Origin: Trebonia sp963843745
GTDB taxonomy: Bacteria; Actinomycetota; Actinomycetes; Streptosporangiales; Streptosporangiaceae
Direction: 5' to 3'
Assembly: GCA_963843745.1 (NCBI GenBank)
Contig: CAWJLP010000007.1
Location: forward strand, 496,001-560,000
Length of the DNA stretch: 64,000 nucleotides
The notes beneath the pieces were generated by a model, which searched no databases, was not told the DNA's origin, and saw only the letters and a program-made list of their open reading frames with translations. Shown in pieces: positions 15,854 to 24,168 of the stretch (positions are counted from its first letter, which is position 1; the number at the start of each line of letters is the position of its first letter). Made by a program: the position numbers and the translations under genes.

Positions 15854-16258
15854 GTTCGCCCTGCCTCATCCGCCTAGCCCCCGCAGATGGCCCCATCGTA
15901 GGCCCTGCGCGAGGCCGCGTGCGGCAGGGACGCCCGGAGTGAGATGAAGAGGCCGGCCCACGCGGCAGGAGTGAGGGGGGTGCCGCGGGGGCCGGCCGAA
16001 GGGGCAGCCGCGACGCGCCGGGGGTTTGATGGCCAGCCCGGGCGTCGGTTGCCTATTCAGTGATAATCGGTCTATCTCCACGTGATCTAGATATTTTCTG
16101 GAGGCCAGACCTGGAGTCGGGTAATCTCCGTATCAATGACCGTCTGATCGCGTTGTGTAGCAGGCGCCTGGACCAGGCAGCACCTGGAGTAGGCAGCACC
16201 TGGAGCAGGCAGAGCGAGGCAGGCCGGCCACGCCGAGCACGAAGGGGGCAGCGAGGCT
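15854..16258. promoter_or_regulatory. Divergent control region with 16-bp direct repeats before the SARP gene
   Basis: No gene seen. The region divides the DUF929 gene (minus) from the SARP regulator (plus). An AT-richer stretch is at about 16050-16105. AGGCAGCACCTGGAGT (16175-16190) is repeated as AGGCAGCACCTGGAGC (16191-16206) and partially again at 16207-16212, with a weaker similar unit just upstream (CAGGCGCCTGGACC). SARP regulators bind direct repeats near promoters, so an autoregulatory site is possible, although the 16-base period is not the usual 11 or 22. Confidence 0.4.
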
Positions 16259-19147
16259 GTGGTGTCGCTGCGAGTGGGTGTGCTGGGGCCGGTGACGGCT
16301 TGGCGGGATGAGCGCGAGATCCAAGCGGGGCAGCCACGGCAGCTGGCGGTCCTCGGCTTGCTCGCGACGCGCGCCAATCGCGTGGTATCTCGCGGCGAGC
16401 TGGTCGACGCGGTATGGGGCCAGGAGCCGCCGGCCAGCGCCGAGGGCGGCATCTACACGTACGTGGCCGGCCTGCGGCGGGCCCTGGAACCGGACCGTCC
16501 CCGCAGCGCCCCTGACCGCTCGCGGCGCGCGCCCGCCAGGGTGCTCGTCTCCGCGGGCGGCGGCTACATGCTCCGGCTCGATCCTGGCTGCCTGGATGCC
16601 GCCGTTTTCGAGCAGTGCCTGAGCCAGGCCCGCGACTCGCGGGCCGCGGGCGACGCCGCGGCCGCGGAACGGGCCGTGACGGAGGCGCTCGCGTTGTGGC
16701 GCGGGCTTCCGTTCGCGGGCGTGCCAGGTCCGTTCGCCGAAGCCGAACGGCAGCGGCTCGGCGAGCTGCGCACCGGCGCCGCCGAGGACCGCGCCGACCT
16801 GCTGCTCGCGCTGGGCAGGGCCGCCGAGGCGGTGCCCGACCTGACCGCGCTGGCAACAGCGCACCCGCTGCGCGAGCGGGCGCGCGGCCTGCTGATGATC
16901 GCGCTGTACCGGTGCGGCAGGCAGGCCGAGGCGCTGCAGGTGTTCCACGACGCGAGGGAGCAGCTGGCCGAGGAACTCGGCATCGATCCCGGCGACGAGC
17001 TGACCAGGATCCACGGGCAGCTCCTGGCCATGGACCCCGCGCTCGCCGGGCAGCCGGACGCTCGCGAGAACGAGAACACGGTGACGCTGCTGCGGTCCGC
17101 GCCGCCCCCGGCGCAGGTGCCTCCCGAGGCCGCCGGCTTCGCCGCCAGGACGGCGGAGCTGGACCAGCTGCACGCCATGCTGCCCGCGGACGCGCGCGAG
17201 CCTGCTGTCGTCGTCGTGACGGGGACCGCGGGCGTCGGCAAGACGACGCTGGCGGCCAGGTTCGCCCGTCAGGTGACGTCGCGCTTCCCCGACGGCCAGC
17301 TCTACGTGAACTTGCGCGGCTTCGACCCGTCCGCCGTGCCGACCGAGCCCGGCATCACGCTGCAGGCCTTCTTCGACGCGCTCGGCGTGCCGCCGCGGCA
17401 GGTTCCTGCCACCCTGGACGCGCGGACCGGGCTGTTCCGCAGCCTGCTTGAGGGCAGGCGCATGCTGCTGCTGCTCGACAACGCGCGCTCCACGGAACAG
17501 GTCAGGCCGCTCCTCCCGGCCAGCCCCGGTTGCATGGTGGTGATCACCAGCCGTAACCAGCTGACCGGACTGGTGGCCGCCGAGGGCGCGCGCCTGCTCC
17601 CGCTGGGCGTGCTGTCCAGCGCCGAGGCAACGGAACTGCTCGCCGGGCGGCTTGGCGCGGAGCGGGTGGCCGCCGAGCCGGACGCGGCCGCCGAGCTCGC
17701 CGGGCACTGCGCCGGGTTGCCGCTGGCGCTGAGCGTGACCTGCGCGAGGGCCGTCACGAGGCCCGGCGTGGCGCTCGGTGACGTGGCCGCCGAGCTGCGG
17801 GACGCGCGCGGCCGGCTGGACGCCCTGGAAACCGGCGACGAGGTCACCGACTTGCGAGCCGTCTTTTCCTGGTCCTATCGCAAGCTCAGCCCGCCGGCGG
17901 CCCGGATGTTCCGGCTGCTCGGGCTGCATCAGGGGCCTGATATCTCCGCCGCCGCGGCGGCCAGCCTGGCCGGGCTGCCGGCCGGCGAGGCACGCGCCGC
18001 GCTCACCGAGCTGACCAGGGCCTCGCTGCTGACCGAAGACGCGGCGGGCCGGCTTGGCTGCCACGAGCTGCTCCGCGCCTACGCGGCCGAGCAGGCTACG
18101 GAAGGCGAGCGTGCGGCGGAGCGCGAGGCGGCACGCCGCCGGCTGGCCGACCACTATGTGCGGACCGCCCGCGCCGCGAGCGAGCGGCTGTACCCGGCGC
18201 GCGGGCACGTCGAGCTGCCGCCCTGGCCGGCAGACGTCGCCCCGGAGAAGTTCGCCTCCTACGAGGCGGCGGTCGCCTGGTTCGACGCCGAGCACCGCGT
18301 CCTGCAGGAGGCCATCATCGCCATGGCGGCCGAGCCGGGCCTCGAGGCCTACTGCTGGACACTGGCGTGGCACTGGTCACCGATCCTGAAGCGCCGCGGC
18401 CAGATACAGGATGTCGCGGCGCTGCAGCGCACGGCGCTGGCCTGCGCGCACCGCCTCGGCGACCCGGTCGCCCTCGCTCACGTGCACTACGACCTCGGCC
18501 ACGTCAGCGGTCGGCTCGGCGATTGGGCCGAGAGTCTCGAGCACCTGACGCTGGCGCTCGAGCTGTTCACCGAGCTCGGGGACCGGGCCAACATCGGACA
18601 GGCGCGGCACGGGCTGGCGCTGCTGCTCGACCAGCAGCACCGCTACGCGGAGGCGCTCGAGCACGCCCTCGAGGCGCTGCGGCTGCGCCGCGCGTTCGCC
18701 GCCCCCGCGGTGGTCGCCTACTCGGAGAACGCGGTCGGCTGGATCTACGCGCACCTCGGCAGGCACGGCGAAGCGCTGCGGCACTGCGAGCGCGCGCTGG
18801 AGCTGCACCGCGAGTCGGGCAGCCGCAGCGGCGCGGCGGACACCCTGGACAGCATGGGCTACGCCTACGACGGGCTCGCCGACTACGGCCAGGCGATCGC
18901 GCACTATGAGCAGGCGGTGGACATCTACCGCGACATAGGCGACGCGGAGAGCCAGGCCTCGTCGCTGATCCGGCTCGGGGACACGCAGCTCACCGCCGGG
19001 CTGCCCGCGCGGGCCAGGCTCAGCTGGGAGCAGGCGCTGGCCGTGCTGACCCGGATCCCCGGCGTAGACACCGGCGAGGTCCGCGGCCGGCTGGCCCAGC
19101 TCGCCGCCGTGGACGGGACTGGTTTCGGCGCGGTCCTGCCCGCCTGA
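16259..19147 (+). CDS. AfsR/SARP-family regulator (BTAD, NB-ARC ATPase, TPR)
   Basis: Large transcriptional activator of 962 residues. OmpR-type winged helix at about 3-95 (LRVGVLGPV ... RVVSRGELVDAVWG), bacterial transcriptional activation domain at about 100-255, NB-ARC ATPase with P-loop GTAGVGKTT at ~321-329 and Walker B-like RMLLLLDNAR at ~400-409, then tetratricopeptide repeats at about 690-935 (for example ALRHCERALELHRESG). AfsR-type proteins activate secondary metabolism genes and respond to ATP/ADP and phosphorylation. Start is GTG at 16259 or 16262 after GAAGGGGG. No biosynthetic cluster is visible next to it, so its target may lie elsewhere; tandem repeats upstream may be an autoregulatory site. 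Confidence 0.9.
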   Translation: MVSLRVGVLGPVTAWRDEREIQAGQPRQLAVLGLLATRANRVVSRGELVDAVWGQEPPASAEGGIYTYVAGLRRALEPDRPRSAPDRSRRAPARVLVSAGGGYMLRLDPGCLDAAVFEQCLSQARDSRAAGDAAAAERAVTEALALWRGLPFAGVPGPFAEAERQRLGELRTGAAEDRADLLLALGRAAEAVPDLTALATAHPLRERARGLLMIALYRCGRQAEALQVFHDAREQLAEELGIDPGDELTRIHGQLLAMDPALAGQPDARENENTVTLLRSAPPPAQVPPEAAGFAARTAELDQLHAMLPADAREPAVVVVTGTAGVGKTTLAARFARQVTSRFPDGQLYVNLRGFDPSAVPTEPGITLQAFFDALGVPPRQVPATLDARTGLFRSLLEGRRMLLLLDNARSTEQVRPLLPASPGCMVVITSRNQLTGLVAAEGARLLPLGVLSSAEATELLAGRLGAERVAAEPDAAAELAGHCAGLPLALSVTCARAVTRPGVALGDVAAELRDARGRLDALETGDEVTDLRAVFSWSYRKLSPPAARMFRLLGLHQGPDISAAAAASLAGLPAGEARAALTELTRASLLTEDAAGRLGCHELLRAYAAEQATEGERAAEREAARRRLADHYVRTARAASERLYPARGHVELPPWPADVAPEKFASYEAAVAWFDAEHRVLQEAIIAMAAEPGLEAYCWTLAWHWSPILKRRGQIQDVAALQRTALACAHRLGDPVALAHVHYDLGHVSGRLGDWAESLEHLTLALELFTELGDRANIGQARHGLALLLDQQHRYAEALEHALEALRLRRAFAAPAVVAYSENAVGWIYAHLGRHGEALRHCERALELHRESGSRSGAADTLDSMGYAYDGLADYGQAIAHYEQAVDIYRDIGDAESQASSLIRLGDTQLTAGLPARARLSWEQALAVLTRIPGVDTGEVRGRLAQLAAVDGTGFGAVLPA

Positions 19148-19251
19148 CGGGCCGCCCGACGAGCCATCCGGCCGCACGCGACGGACACGATCCGTTCCTG
19201 ACGATCCTGTACATTTGCGGGCGGTGGTCAAATTCCGTCCAACGGGGAGAG

Positions 19252-20484
19252 GTGCTGACGCTGGACACGCTCAACCGCGCGCTGCTGCTGGAGAACATTC
19301 ATCCGGACGCGACGGCGCGACTGACGAAGGCCGGCTACGAAGTGCGCACGATGCCACGCGCGCTCGGCGAGGAAGAGCTCATCGAGGCGCTCCAGGGCAT
19401 CAGTCTCCTCGGCATCAGATCGCAGACCCACGTCACGGAGCGGGTCTTCGCGGCCGCGCCTGACCTGCTCGCCGTCGGCGCGTTCTGCATCGGGACGAAC
19501 CAGGTCGACCTCGCCGCGGCGGCCAAGCGCGGCGTGCCGGTGTTCAACGCGCCGTTCTCCAACACCCGCAGCGTCGTCGAGCTGGCGATCGCCGAGATCA
19601 TCTCGATGGCCAGGCGGCTGCCGGAGAAGAACGCGAAGATGCACGAGGGCACCTGGGACAAGTCCGCCAAGGGCGCGCACGAGGTGCGCGGCCGGAAGCT
19701 GGGCATCGTCGGCTACGGGAACATCGGCACCCAGCTGTCGGTGATCGCCGAGAGCCTCGGCATGACCGTGTACTTCTACGACGTCGCCGACAAGCTCGCC
19801 ATCGGCAACGCCCGCCGCTGTTCCTCGCTCGAGGAGCTGCTCGAGTCGGTCGAGACCGTGACGCTGCACGTGGACGGCCGCTCGGGCAACCACGGGTTCT
19901 TCGGCGAGGAAGAGTTCGCCAGGATGCGGCCGCGGTCGCTGTTCCTGAACCTGTCCCGCGGCTTCGTCGTCGACCACGCGGCGCTGCGCAAGCACATCGA
20001 GTCGGGGCACATCGCCGGCGCGGCGATCGACGTGTTCCCGCGCGAGCCCAAGGGCAATGGCGAGGAGTTCGTCTCCGAACTGCGCGGCCTCAGCAACGTC
20101 ATCCTCACCCCGCACATCGGCGGCTCGACCGAAGAGGCGCAGCAGGACATCGGCGAGTTCGTCTCCGGCAAGCTGGTCGACTTCGCCGAGGGCGGCGCGA
20201 CCTCGATGTCGGTCAACATGCCCGGGGTGGCGCTGCCGTCCGCGCCGGGCACGCACCGCCTGGTGCACCTGCACCAGAACGTTCCCGGCGTGCTCGCGAC
20301 GATCAACCGGGTGCTCGCCGATCACGGGGTGAACGTCGAGGGCCAGCTGCTGCGCACCAGGGACGACCTGGGCTACGTGATCACGGATATCGTCCCCGCC
20401 TACAGCGACGAGGTGCTCGACCAGCTCCGCGCCATGGACGTCACCATCCGCCTCCGCACAATCGAATCCGACGAATCCGAGTAG
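19252..20484 (+). CDS. serA: D-3-phosphoglycerate dehydrogenase, short ACT-domain type
   Basis: First enzyme of serine synthesis: oxidises 3-phosphoglycerate with NAD+. 410 residues, the E. coli-type length with one C-terminal ACT domain (about 330-405: NVPGVLATINRVLADHGVNVEGQ) that normally binds serine for feedback inhibition. Rossmann motif GYGNIGTQ near 153; catalytic Arg/Glu/His set: the Arg in LNLSRGFVVD, Glu in the REPKG region and His in TPHIGGSTEEAQ. The GTG at 19252 lies directly after GGGGAGA, close for a ribosome-binding site, so the exact start is uncertain by a few codons. Stands alone between the SARP gene and a toxin remnant. E. coli-type SerA also reduces 2-oxoglutarate. Confidence 0.9.
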   Translation: MLTLDTLNRALLLENIHPDATARLTKAGYEVRTMPRALGEEELIEALQGISLLGIRSQTHVTERVFAAAPDLLAVGAFCIGTNQVDLAAAAKRGVPVFNAPFSNTRSVVELAIAEIISMARRLPEKNAKMHEGTWDKSAKGAHEVRGRKLGIVGYGNIGTQLSVIAESLGMTVYFYDVADKLAIGNARRCSSLEELLESVETVTLHVDGRSGNHGFFGEEEFARMRPRSLFLNLSRGFVVDHAALRKHIESGHIAGAAIDVFPREPKGNGEEFVSELRGLSNVILTPHIGGSTEEAQQDIGEFVSGKLVDFAEGGATSMSVNMPGVALPSAPGTHRLVHLHQNVPGVLATINRVLADHGVNVEGQLLRTRDDLGYVITDIVPAYSDEVLDQLRAMDVTIRLRTIESDESE

Positions 20485-20629
20485 CGCAGCTTTCCCATCC
20501 CTGCGCCCCTGTCCGCCGTTGCTGGAGGCCATGGGCCTGCCGGCGGAGCCTGCAGGGCAACTTAGCGCCGACGACGCCTGAGCCGGCATCGCCAGCAGTG
20601 CTCTTTGAGTCCTGGACTTGCGGTGATGC

Positions 20630-20911
20630 CTATCTGCGACGGTAGGCGGTCGAGCGTCGCCGGATGTCCTGCACAATGACGGCGTGCTTTGATTCGTCGA
20701 TCCGGTACAGCACGCGCCACTGGGTACCGAGCCGGGCGCTGTGGAGCCCGGACAGGGCATTCCGCAGCGGTTTGCCAACACGGTGGGGCGCCACAGCGAG
20801 TGGTCCGGTGATGAACTCGACAGCAGCGGCGGCTACACCCTCAGGCGGAAGTTCGGAGATCGCGCGCCGGGCCGGGCGGGCGAGTCCGAGCTCGTAAGGG
20901 TCGGCACTCAC
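20630..20911 (-). CDS. RelE/ParE-superfamily toxin-like protein
   Basis: A 93-residue protein matching the RelE/ParE toxin fold: YELGLARPARRAISELP, a central RVGKPLRNALSGLHSARLG, and the hallmark WRVLYRIDESKHAVIVQDIRRRSTAYR. RelE-type toxins cleave mRNA on the ribosome. The GTG start overlaps the TGA of an upstream frame encoding an antitoxin-like tail (GTGA), as in coupled antitoxin-toxin operons. However, that upstream frame is only 23 codons long before a stop, so the antitoxin appears lost. Either the toxin is inactive or unexpressed, or an antitoxin acts from elsewhere. Conserved Arg residues of RelE are present, so loss of activity is not evident from the sequence. Confidence 0.8.
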   Translation of the reverse strand: MSADPYELGLARPARRAISELPPEGVAAAAVEFITGPLAVAPHRVGKPLRNALSGLHSARLGTQWRVLYRIDESKHAVIVQDIRRRSTAYRRR

Positions 20912-20979
20912 CGCTTGCGCTCGGCCAGCAGCGCGCGGGCCGCTTCGGTGCCGTACACCACGTCGCCGGCCTGCTCAGC
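20908..20979 (-). pseudogene. Remnant of a Phd/YefM-type antitoxin (C-terminal tail only)
   Basis: The minus-strand frame coupled to the toxin reads AEQAGDVVYGTEAARALLAERKR then TGA, resembling the C-terminal toxin-binding tail of Phd/YefM antitoxins. The codon just upstream (20980-20982) is a TGA in the same frame, and no start codon with the usual DNA-binding N-terminus is found further up. A short duplication (GAGCAGGCCGG, twice within 40 bases) lies at the break and may mark the rearrangement. A frameshift into another upstream frame cannot be excluded. Confidence 0.5.
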
Positions 20980-21419
20980 TCACCCTGTCGATTGCGCTAC
21001 CGGCCTGCTCTATCGGTGCGTGCCGATACCCCCGGCGCGCCGCCTCATGATCGAGGCGACGTACGACCTTCAGGTCCTGCGACACGCCGGCCCCGCAGGA
21101 TTACCCTGGTCCCGGCAGCTCGCGCCCGGCGCACGCCCCGCATCGCCTGCTGACCGGCACAGGCAGCTGGCCCGGCCCGGCTGCGGGACCCCGGCGACAT
21201 AGTGGATCGAAAGGGCCTGCCAGGGGTACCTGACGATCCACCATCGTCCAGCCCGGTCCCGGGCCGCGCCCGGCGCCGCCCCGCAGATCCCGCAGCCCTC
21301 AGCGTCACCGAGCCCGAACGCGGCGGCCGGGCATAGGCCGGTCAATGCGCGGTCACCCGGCTATTAGTGTCGATTGCGCAATCGACAAGCTCCCCGTCCC
21401 CGTGGAGGCGGCGGACGTG
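20980..21419. other. Degenerate intergenic stretch with a 20-bp perfect palindrome
   Basis: No gene that I can support; open frames here are short and lack homology. Two items stand out. First, a perfect palindrome at 21368-21387 (TGTCGATTGC and its complement); its half-site TGTCGATTGCGC recurs at 20986-20997 beside the antitoxin remnant. Second, the stretch 21280-21317 resembles two sequences after the glycosidase gene (38421-38460 and 38647-38690), making a small dispersed repeat. Confidence 0.45.
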
Positions 21420-21620
21420 ATGACGCCGGGCGAGGGCACCGAGCCTGACGTGTTCGCCGTCTACCGCGAGCTACTCAGCCCGGCGGTTCCGCTGCGCTCG
21501 CTGGAGCGGTTCGAGTTCTACGCCGCCTGCCGGGAACCGGACCTCGCCGTGTGCGCCACAGCACTGCATTGCTGCTGGCGCCAGGCCGGCATGGGATCAT
21601 TGCCGCATGGATCACGGTGA
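21420..21620 (+). CDS. Small hypothetical protein or gene fragment (66 aa)
   Basis: Unrecognised. The ATG at 21420 follows GTGGAGG at 11 bases. The sequence contains EPDVFAVYRELLSPAVPL and ERFEFYAACREPDLAVC, with strong G/C bias at third codon positions, which suggests real or recently coding DNA. It overlaps the start of the NTF2-like gene by 14 bases. It could be a fragment of a larger lost gene, since it lies beside a broken toxin-antitoxin locus. Confidence 0.3.
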   Translation: MTPGEGTEPDVFAVYRELLSPAVPLRSLERFEFYAACREPDLAVCATALHCCWRQAGMGSLPHGSR

Positions 21621-21987
21621 GGCGCTTGTGTTCGCGGAACAGTGGGCGGGGGACTGGAACGCGCACGACATTGACGCACTGCTCACGCACTTCACCGACA
21701 ACATCGTCTTCACCTCACCGGTCGCTGTGCGGCTGTTCGGCGGCGACGGGGTGGTCCGGGGTAAGGCGGCCCTGCGGAATTACTGGGCTGAGGGCGTCCG
21801 GCTGATCCCGGATCTCCGGTTTGAGGTTCTGGCCGTCTACGCCGGCATCAGCACCCTGGTGATCAACTATCGCAACCAGGCCGGAGGTGTGGTCTGCGAG
21901 GTTCTCACGTTCGACGGCCCCCTGGTGAGGGAGGGTCACGGCACGTACCTCGCGCAGGCCCCCACCGGACTGGAGGACCATGATTGA
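21607..21987 (+). CDS. NTF2/SnoaL-like domain protein
   Basis: A 126-residue single-domain protein with the cone-shaped NTF2-like fold: N-terminal helices (EALVFAEQWAGDWNAHDIDALLTHF), then TDNIVFTSPVAVRLFGGDGVVRGKAALRNYWAEGV, and a beta-sheet half (LVINYRNQAGGVVCEVLTF). SnoaL-like proteins bind small molecules and may be isomerases, hydroxylases or simple binding proteins; the D-x-F metal or catalytic patterns cannot be assigned confidently. Ribosome-binding site upstream is weak. Neighbours give no pathway. Confidence 0.72.
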   Translation: MDHGEALVFAEQWAGDWNAHDIDALLTHFTDNIVFTSPVAVRLFGGDGVVRGKAALRNYWAEGVRLIPDLRFEVLAVYAGISTLVINYRNQAGGVVCEVLTFDGPLVREGHGTYLAQAPTGLEDHD

Positions 21988-22028
21988 CGGCGTCTCACTG
22001 TCAATATGTGGCCACGTCGAGCGGCCGG

Positions 22029-22865
22029 CTAGCGTTTACGGGCGACTCCGCACCAGGCTGTCACCCGATTCGGACTGAGGACGCCCGGCTCAGGCCGCCA
22101 TTGCTGAGGCTGCACTACGCCCGGCTCGAGCAGTTCCAGCCCGTCGAAGAAGCGCGTGACCGCGGCCCGGTCCCGCATGGTCGCCTTCGGCCCGCTCATC
22201 CGCTCATTTACCCGGCTGGTCATTTCGGCCATCTGCGCCGTGCGGATGTCGCTGGCCGGGTGCGATAGAACAACGTAGCTGCCGGAAGGCAGCGCCCGCA
22301 GCAAGTCGGCCACGATGTCGTATGGGTTGTCGGTGTCGGGGATCAGGTGCAAGACGATCAGCAGCATCAACGCGACTGGCTCGCCAAGGTCCAGGGTTCG
22401 CGCCGCCGCCTGCAAGATAGCCGGCGCGTCGCGCAGATCGGCTTCGAGGTAGGCGGTCGCGCCTTCGGGGGTGCTAGTGAGCAGAGCCTGGGCATGCGAC
22501 AGCACTACCGGGTCATTGTCCACGTACATGATCCGCGCCTCAGGGGTGACCGCCTGTGCCACCTCGTGAGTGTTGCTGGCCGTGGGCAGCCCGGTGCCGA
22601 TGTCCAGGAACTGGCGGATTCCGCGCTCCTCCGCCAGGCAACGCACCGCGCGGATCAAGAACGCGCGGTTCGCCCGCACGTCCGCCACGATTCCCGGATT
22701 GGCGGCAATCGCCTGCTCGGCTGCTTCCCGGTCAGCGGCGAAGTTGTCCTTGCCGCCGAGCCAGTAGTTGTACACCCGCGCCGAATGAGCGTGCTGGATA
22801 TCCAGCCCGGGCCCGTTGTCCCATACAGCAGGTTCCTCGGACCGGCTTCCGGTCTGTCTGGACAT
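22029..22865 (-). CDS. DUF574 SAM-dependent methyltransferase
   Basis: Member of the DUF574 (methyltransf_19) family, common and multicopy in actinomycetes. 278 residues, normal length. Signature N-terminus VWDNGPGLDIQHAHSARVYNYWLGGKDNFAADR, then the SAM-binding motif FLDIGTGLPTASNTHEVAQ and VDNDPVVLSHAQALL. Contains no membrane segment. Biological substrate unknown for the family as a whole. Starts at the ATG at 22865 and is divergent from the LLM oxidoreductase gene 98 bases away. Confidence 0.85.
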   Translation of the reverse strand: MSRQTGSRSEEPAVWDNGPGLDIQHAHSARVYNYWLGGKDNFAADREAAEQAIAANPGIVADVRANRAFLIRAVRCLAEERGIRQFLDIGTGLPTASNTHEVAQAVTPEARIMYVDNDPVVLSHAQALLTSTPEGATAYLEADLRDAPAILQAAARTLDLGEPVALMLLIVLHLIPDTDNPYDIVADLLRALPSGSYVVLSHPASDIRTAQMAEMTSRVNERMSGPKATMRDRAAVTRFFDGLELLEPGVVQPQQWRPEPGVLSPNRVTAWCGVARKR

Positions 22866-22963
22866 GGGGTGATACTAACGGTCGGCCGCCGAGAACGGTC
22901 CGTCGGCCGGGACGCCGTCCTCGGCGGCACAGCCCGCGACTTCTACCAGCTAGGTGAGGCAGA

Positions 22964-24025
22964 GTGACCATGATTGGCGTCGGGCTGGATTCCCGCCTCG
23001 GACTGCCGTTCGACGAGCTGCGGGCGGCCGCCCGTGAGGCGGGCCGGCTCGGGTTCGAGAGCCTGTGGACCCCGGCCGGGGGAGTTCCTGACTCGTTCCA
23101 TGTCTGCGCGGCCTGGTCGCAGGACACCCAGCTGCGCACAGGGATCTCGGTCGTCCCGGCGGCGCGGATGTGGACCCCGCTGAGCCTGGCTGCCCAGGCG
23201 GCCACGCTGGCTCAGCTGTCCTCGGGGCGGTTCGTGCTCGGTCTCGGCACGGGCGGCTACGGGCCTGGGTTCTGGAAGTCGGTGGGGCTGCCCAACCGCC
23301 CGATCGCGGTGATGCGCGAGTACGTCACCGAGGTCCGCGGGCTGCTGGCCGGCGAGCAGGTCACCGCGGGCCGGATCGGCCACGGAGAAGGCGTGAGCCT
23401 GGCCGCCCCCGGCTGGCCGCGGACCGCCTCGCTGGGCGTCGCGGACCTGCCGCCGGCGCCGGTGTACCTGGCGGCGCTCGGACCGCAGATGCTCAGGCTC
23501 GCGGGCGAAACCGCCGACGGAGCGCTGCTCAACTGGGCCACGCCGGAGCGCATCGCCGTCAGCCGGGCGCGGATCGACGAGGGCGCCGCGCGGGCGGGCC
23601 GCGCCCCGGGGTCCGTGCCGATGGCCATGTACATCCGGGTCTGTGTCGACGACGACGCAGCGGCGGCGCGACAGGCGTTCGGCACGCAGGTGCTCGGCTA
23701 TGCCCTAGGCCGCCCCGGCGTCCCGGAAAGCGCCGGCTACCGGGGCCTGTTCGCCGAGATGGGGTTCGACGCGGAACTGACCGAGCTCGAGCAGCGGCGG
23801 GACCGGGGCGCGGCCATGCCGGAGCTGGTCGCCGCGGCCCCCGACGAGATGCTGCACGCGGTCGGTTACTACGGCCCCGCGGCCGCGGCGCCGGCCGCGT
23901 TCGCCCGGCTGAGCGCCGGGCTGGACGAGGCGATGGTCCGGGTCATCACCGCCCGGCCGGGCCTGCAGCCCGTCGTCGAGACGATGGAGGCCCTGACGCC
24001 AACCCTGATCAGGTCCTGGCTATGA
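22964..24025 (+). CDS. LLM-class (luciferase-like, probably F420-dependent) oxidoreductase
   Basis: TIM-barrel flavin/F420 oxidoreductase of the bacterial luciferase superfamily, 353 residues. Characteristic segments: IGVGLDSRLGLPFDELRAAAREAGRLGFESLWTP at the N-terminus, the central SSGRFVLGLGTGGYGPGF and PVYLAALGPQMLRLAGETADGALLNWATPE. Actinomycetes use F420H2 as well as FMN with this family, so cofactor assignment is inferred. Start GTG at 22964 or ATG at 22970, both after AGGTGAGG. Its TGA overlaps the ATG of a 48-aa gene (ATGA), so the two are probably co-translated. Confidence 0.82.
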   Translation: MTMIGVGLDSRLGLPFDELRAAAREAGRLGFESLWTPAGGVPDSFHVCAAWSQDTQLRTGISVVPAARMWTPLSLAAQAATLAQLSSGRFVLGLGTGGYGPGFWKSVGLPNRPIAVMREYVTEVRGLLAGEQVTAGRIGHGEGVSLAAPGWPRTASLGVADLPPAPVYLAALGPQMLRLAGETADGALLNWATPERIAVSRARIDEGAARAGRAPGSVPMAMYIRVCVDDDAAAARQAFGTQVLGYALGRPGVPESAGYRGLFAEMGFDAELTELEQRRDRGAAMPELVAAAPDEMLHAVGYYGPAAAAPAAFARLSAGLDEAMVRVITARPGLQPVVETMEALTPTLIRSWL

Positions 24026-24168
24026 CGCCATCCTCATGGATCACTCCGAAGGCGGCCAAGGGCGTCCGCAGCGCGATCGCCGGCCACGACTGGCGGCAAC
24101 CGGACCTCCTGCGCAAGTACCGCGGCTACTTCTCCTGGTACCTCCAGCGCCGCATCCAGGACCAGTGA
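24022..24168 (+). CDS. Small 48-aa protein translationally coupled to the LLM oxidoreductase
   Basis: The ATG at 24022 overlaps the stop codon of the oxidoreductase (ATGA). The product is 48 residues, rich in Arg, Trp and Tyr, with the pieces WITPKAAKGVRSAIAGHDW and LRKYRGYFSWYLQRRIQ; no signal peptide or membrane segment. Third codon positions are almost all G or C. I do not recognise a family. The 3' part overlaps the convergent DUF998 gene by 43 bases. The close coupling suggests a role with the oxidoreductase, but that is inference. Confidence 0.5.
   Translation: MTPSSWITPKAAKGVRSAIAGHDWRQPDLLRKYRGYFSWYLQRRIQDQ

Noticed and set aside
13646..15877. 743-codon plus-strand ORF across the DUF929 genes
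   Set aside because: Shadow frame from the GC-rich antisense of two genes with clear motifs; the product is Arg/Val/Gly low-complexity.
16133..18373. 746-codon minus-strand ORF opposite the SARP gene
   Set aside because: Antisense of BTAD and NB-ARC coding sequence; no recognisable domain.
16259..19147. Secondary-metabolite gene cluster controlled by the SARP regulator
   Set aside because: No polyketide, peptide or terpene biosynthetic genes are visible nearby; serA and DUF929 genes are housekeeping-type.
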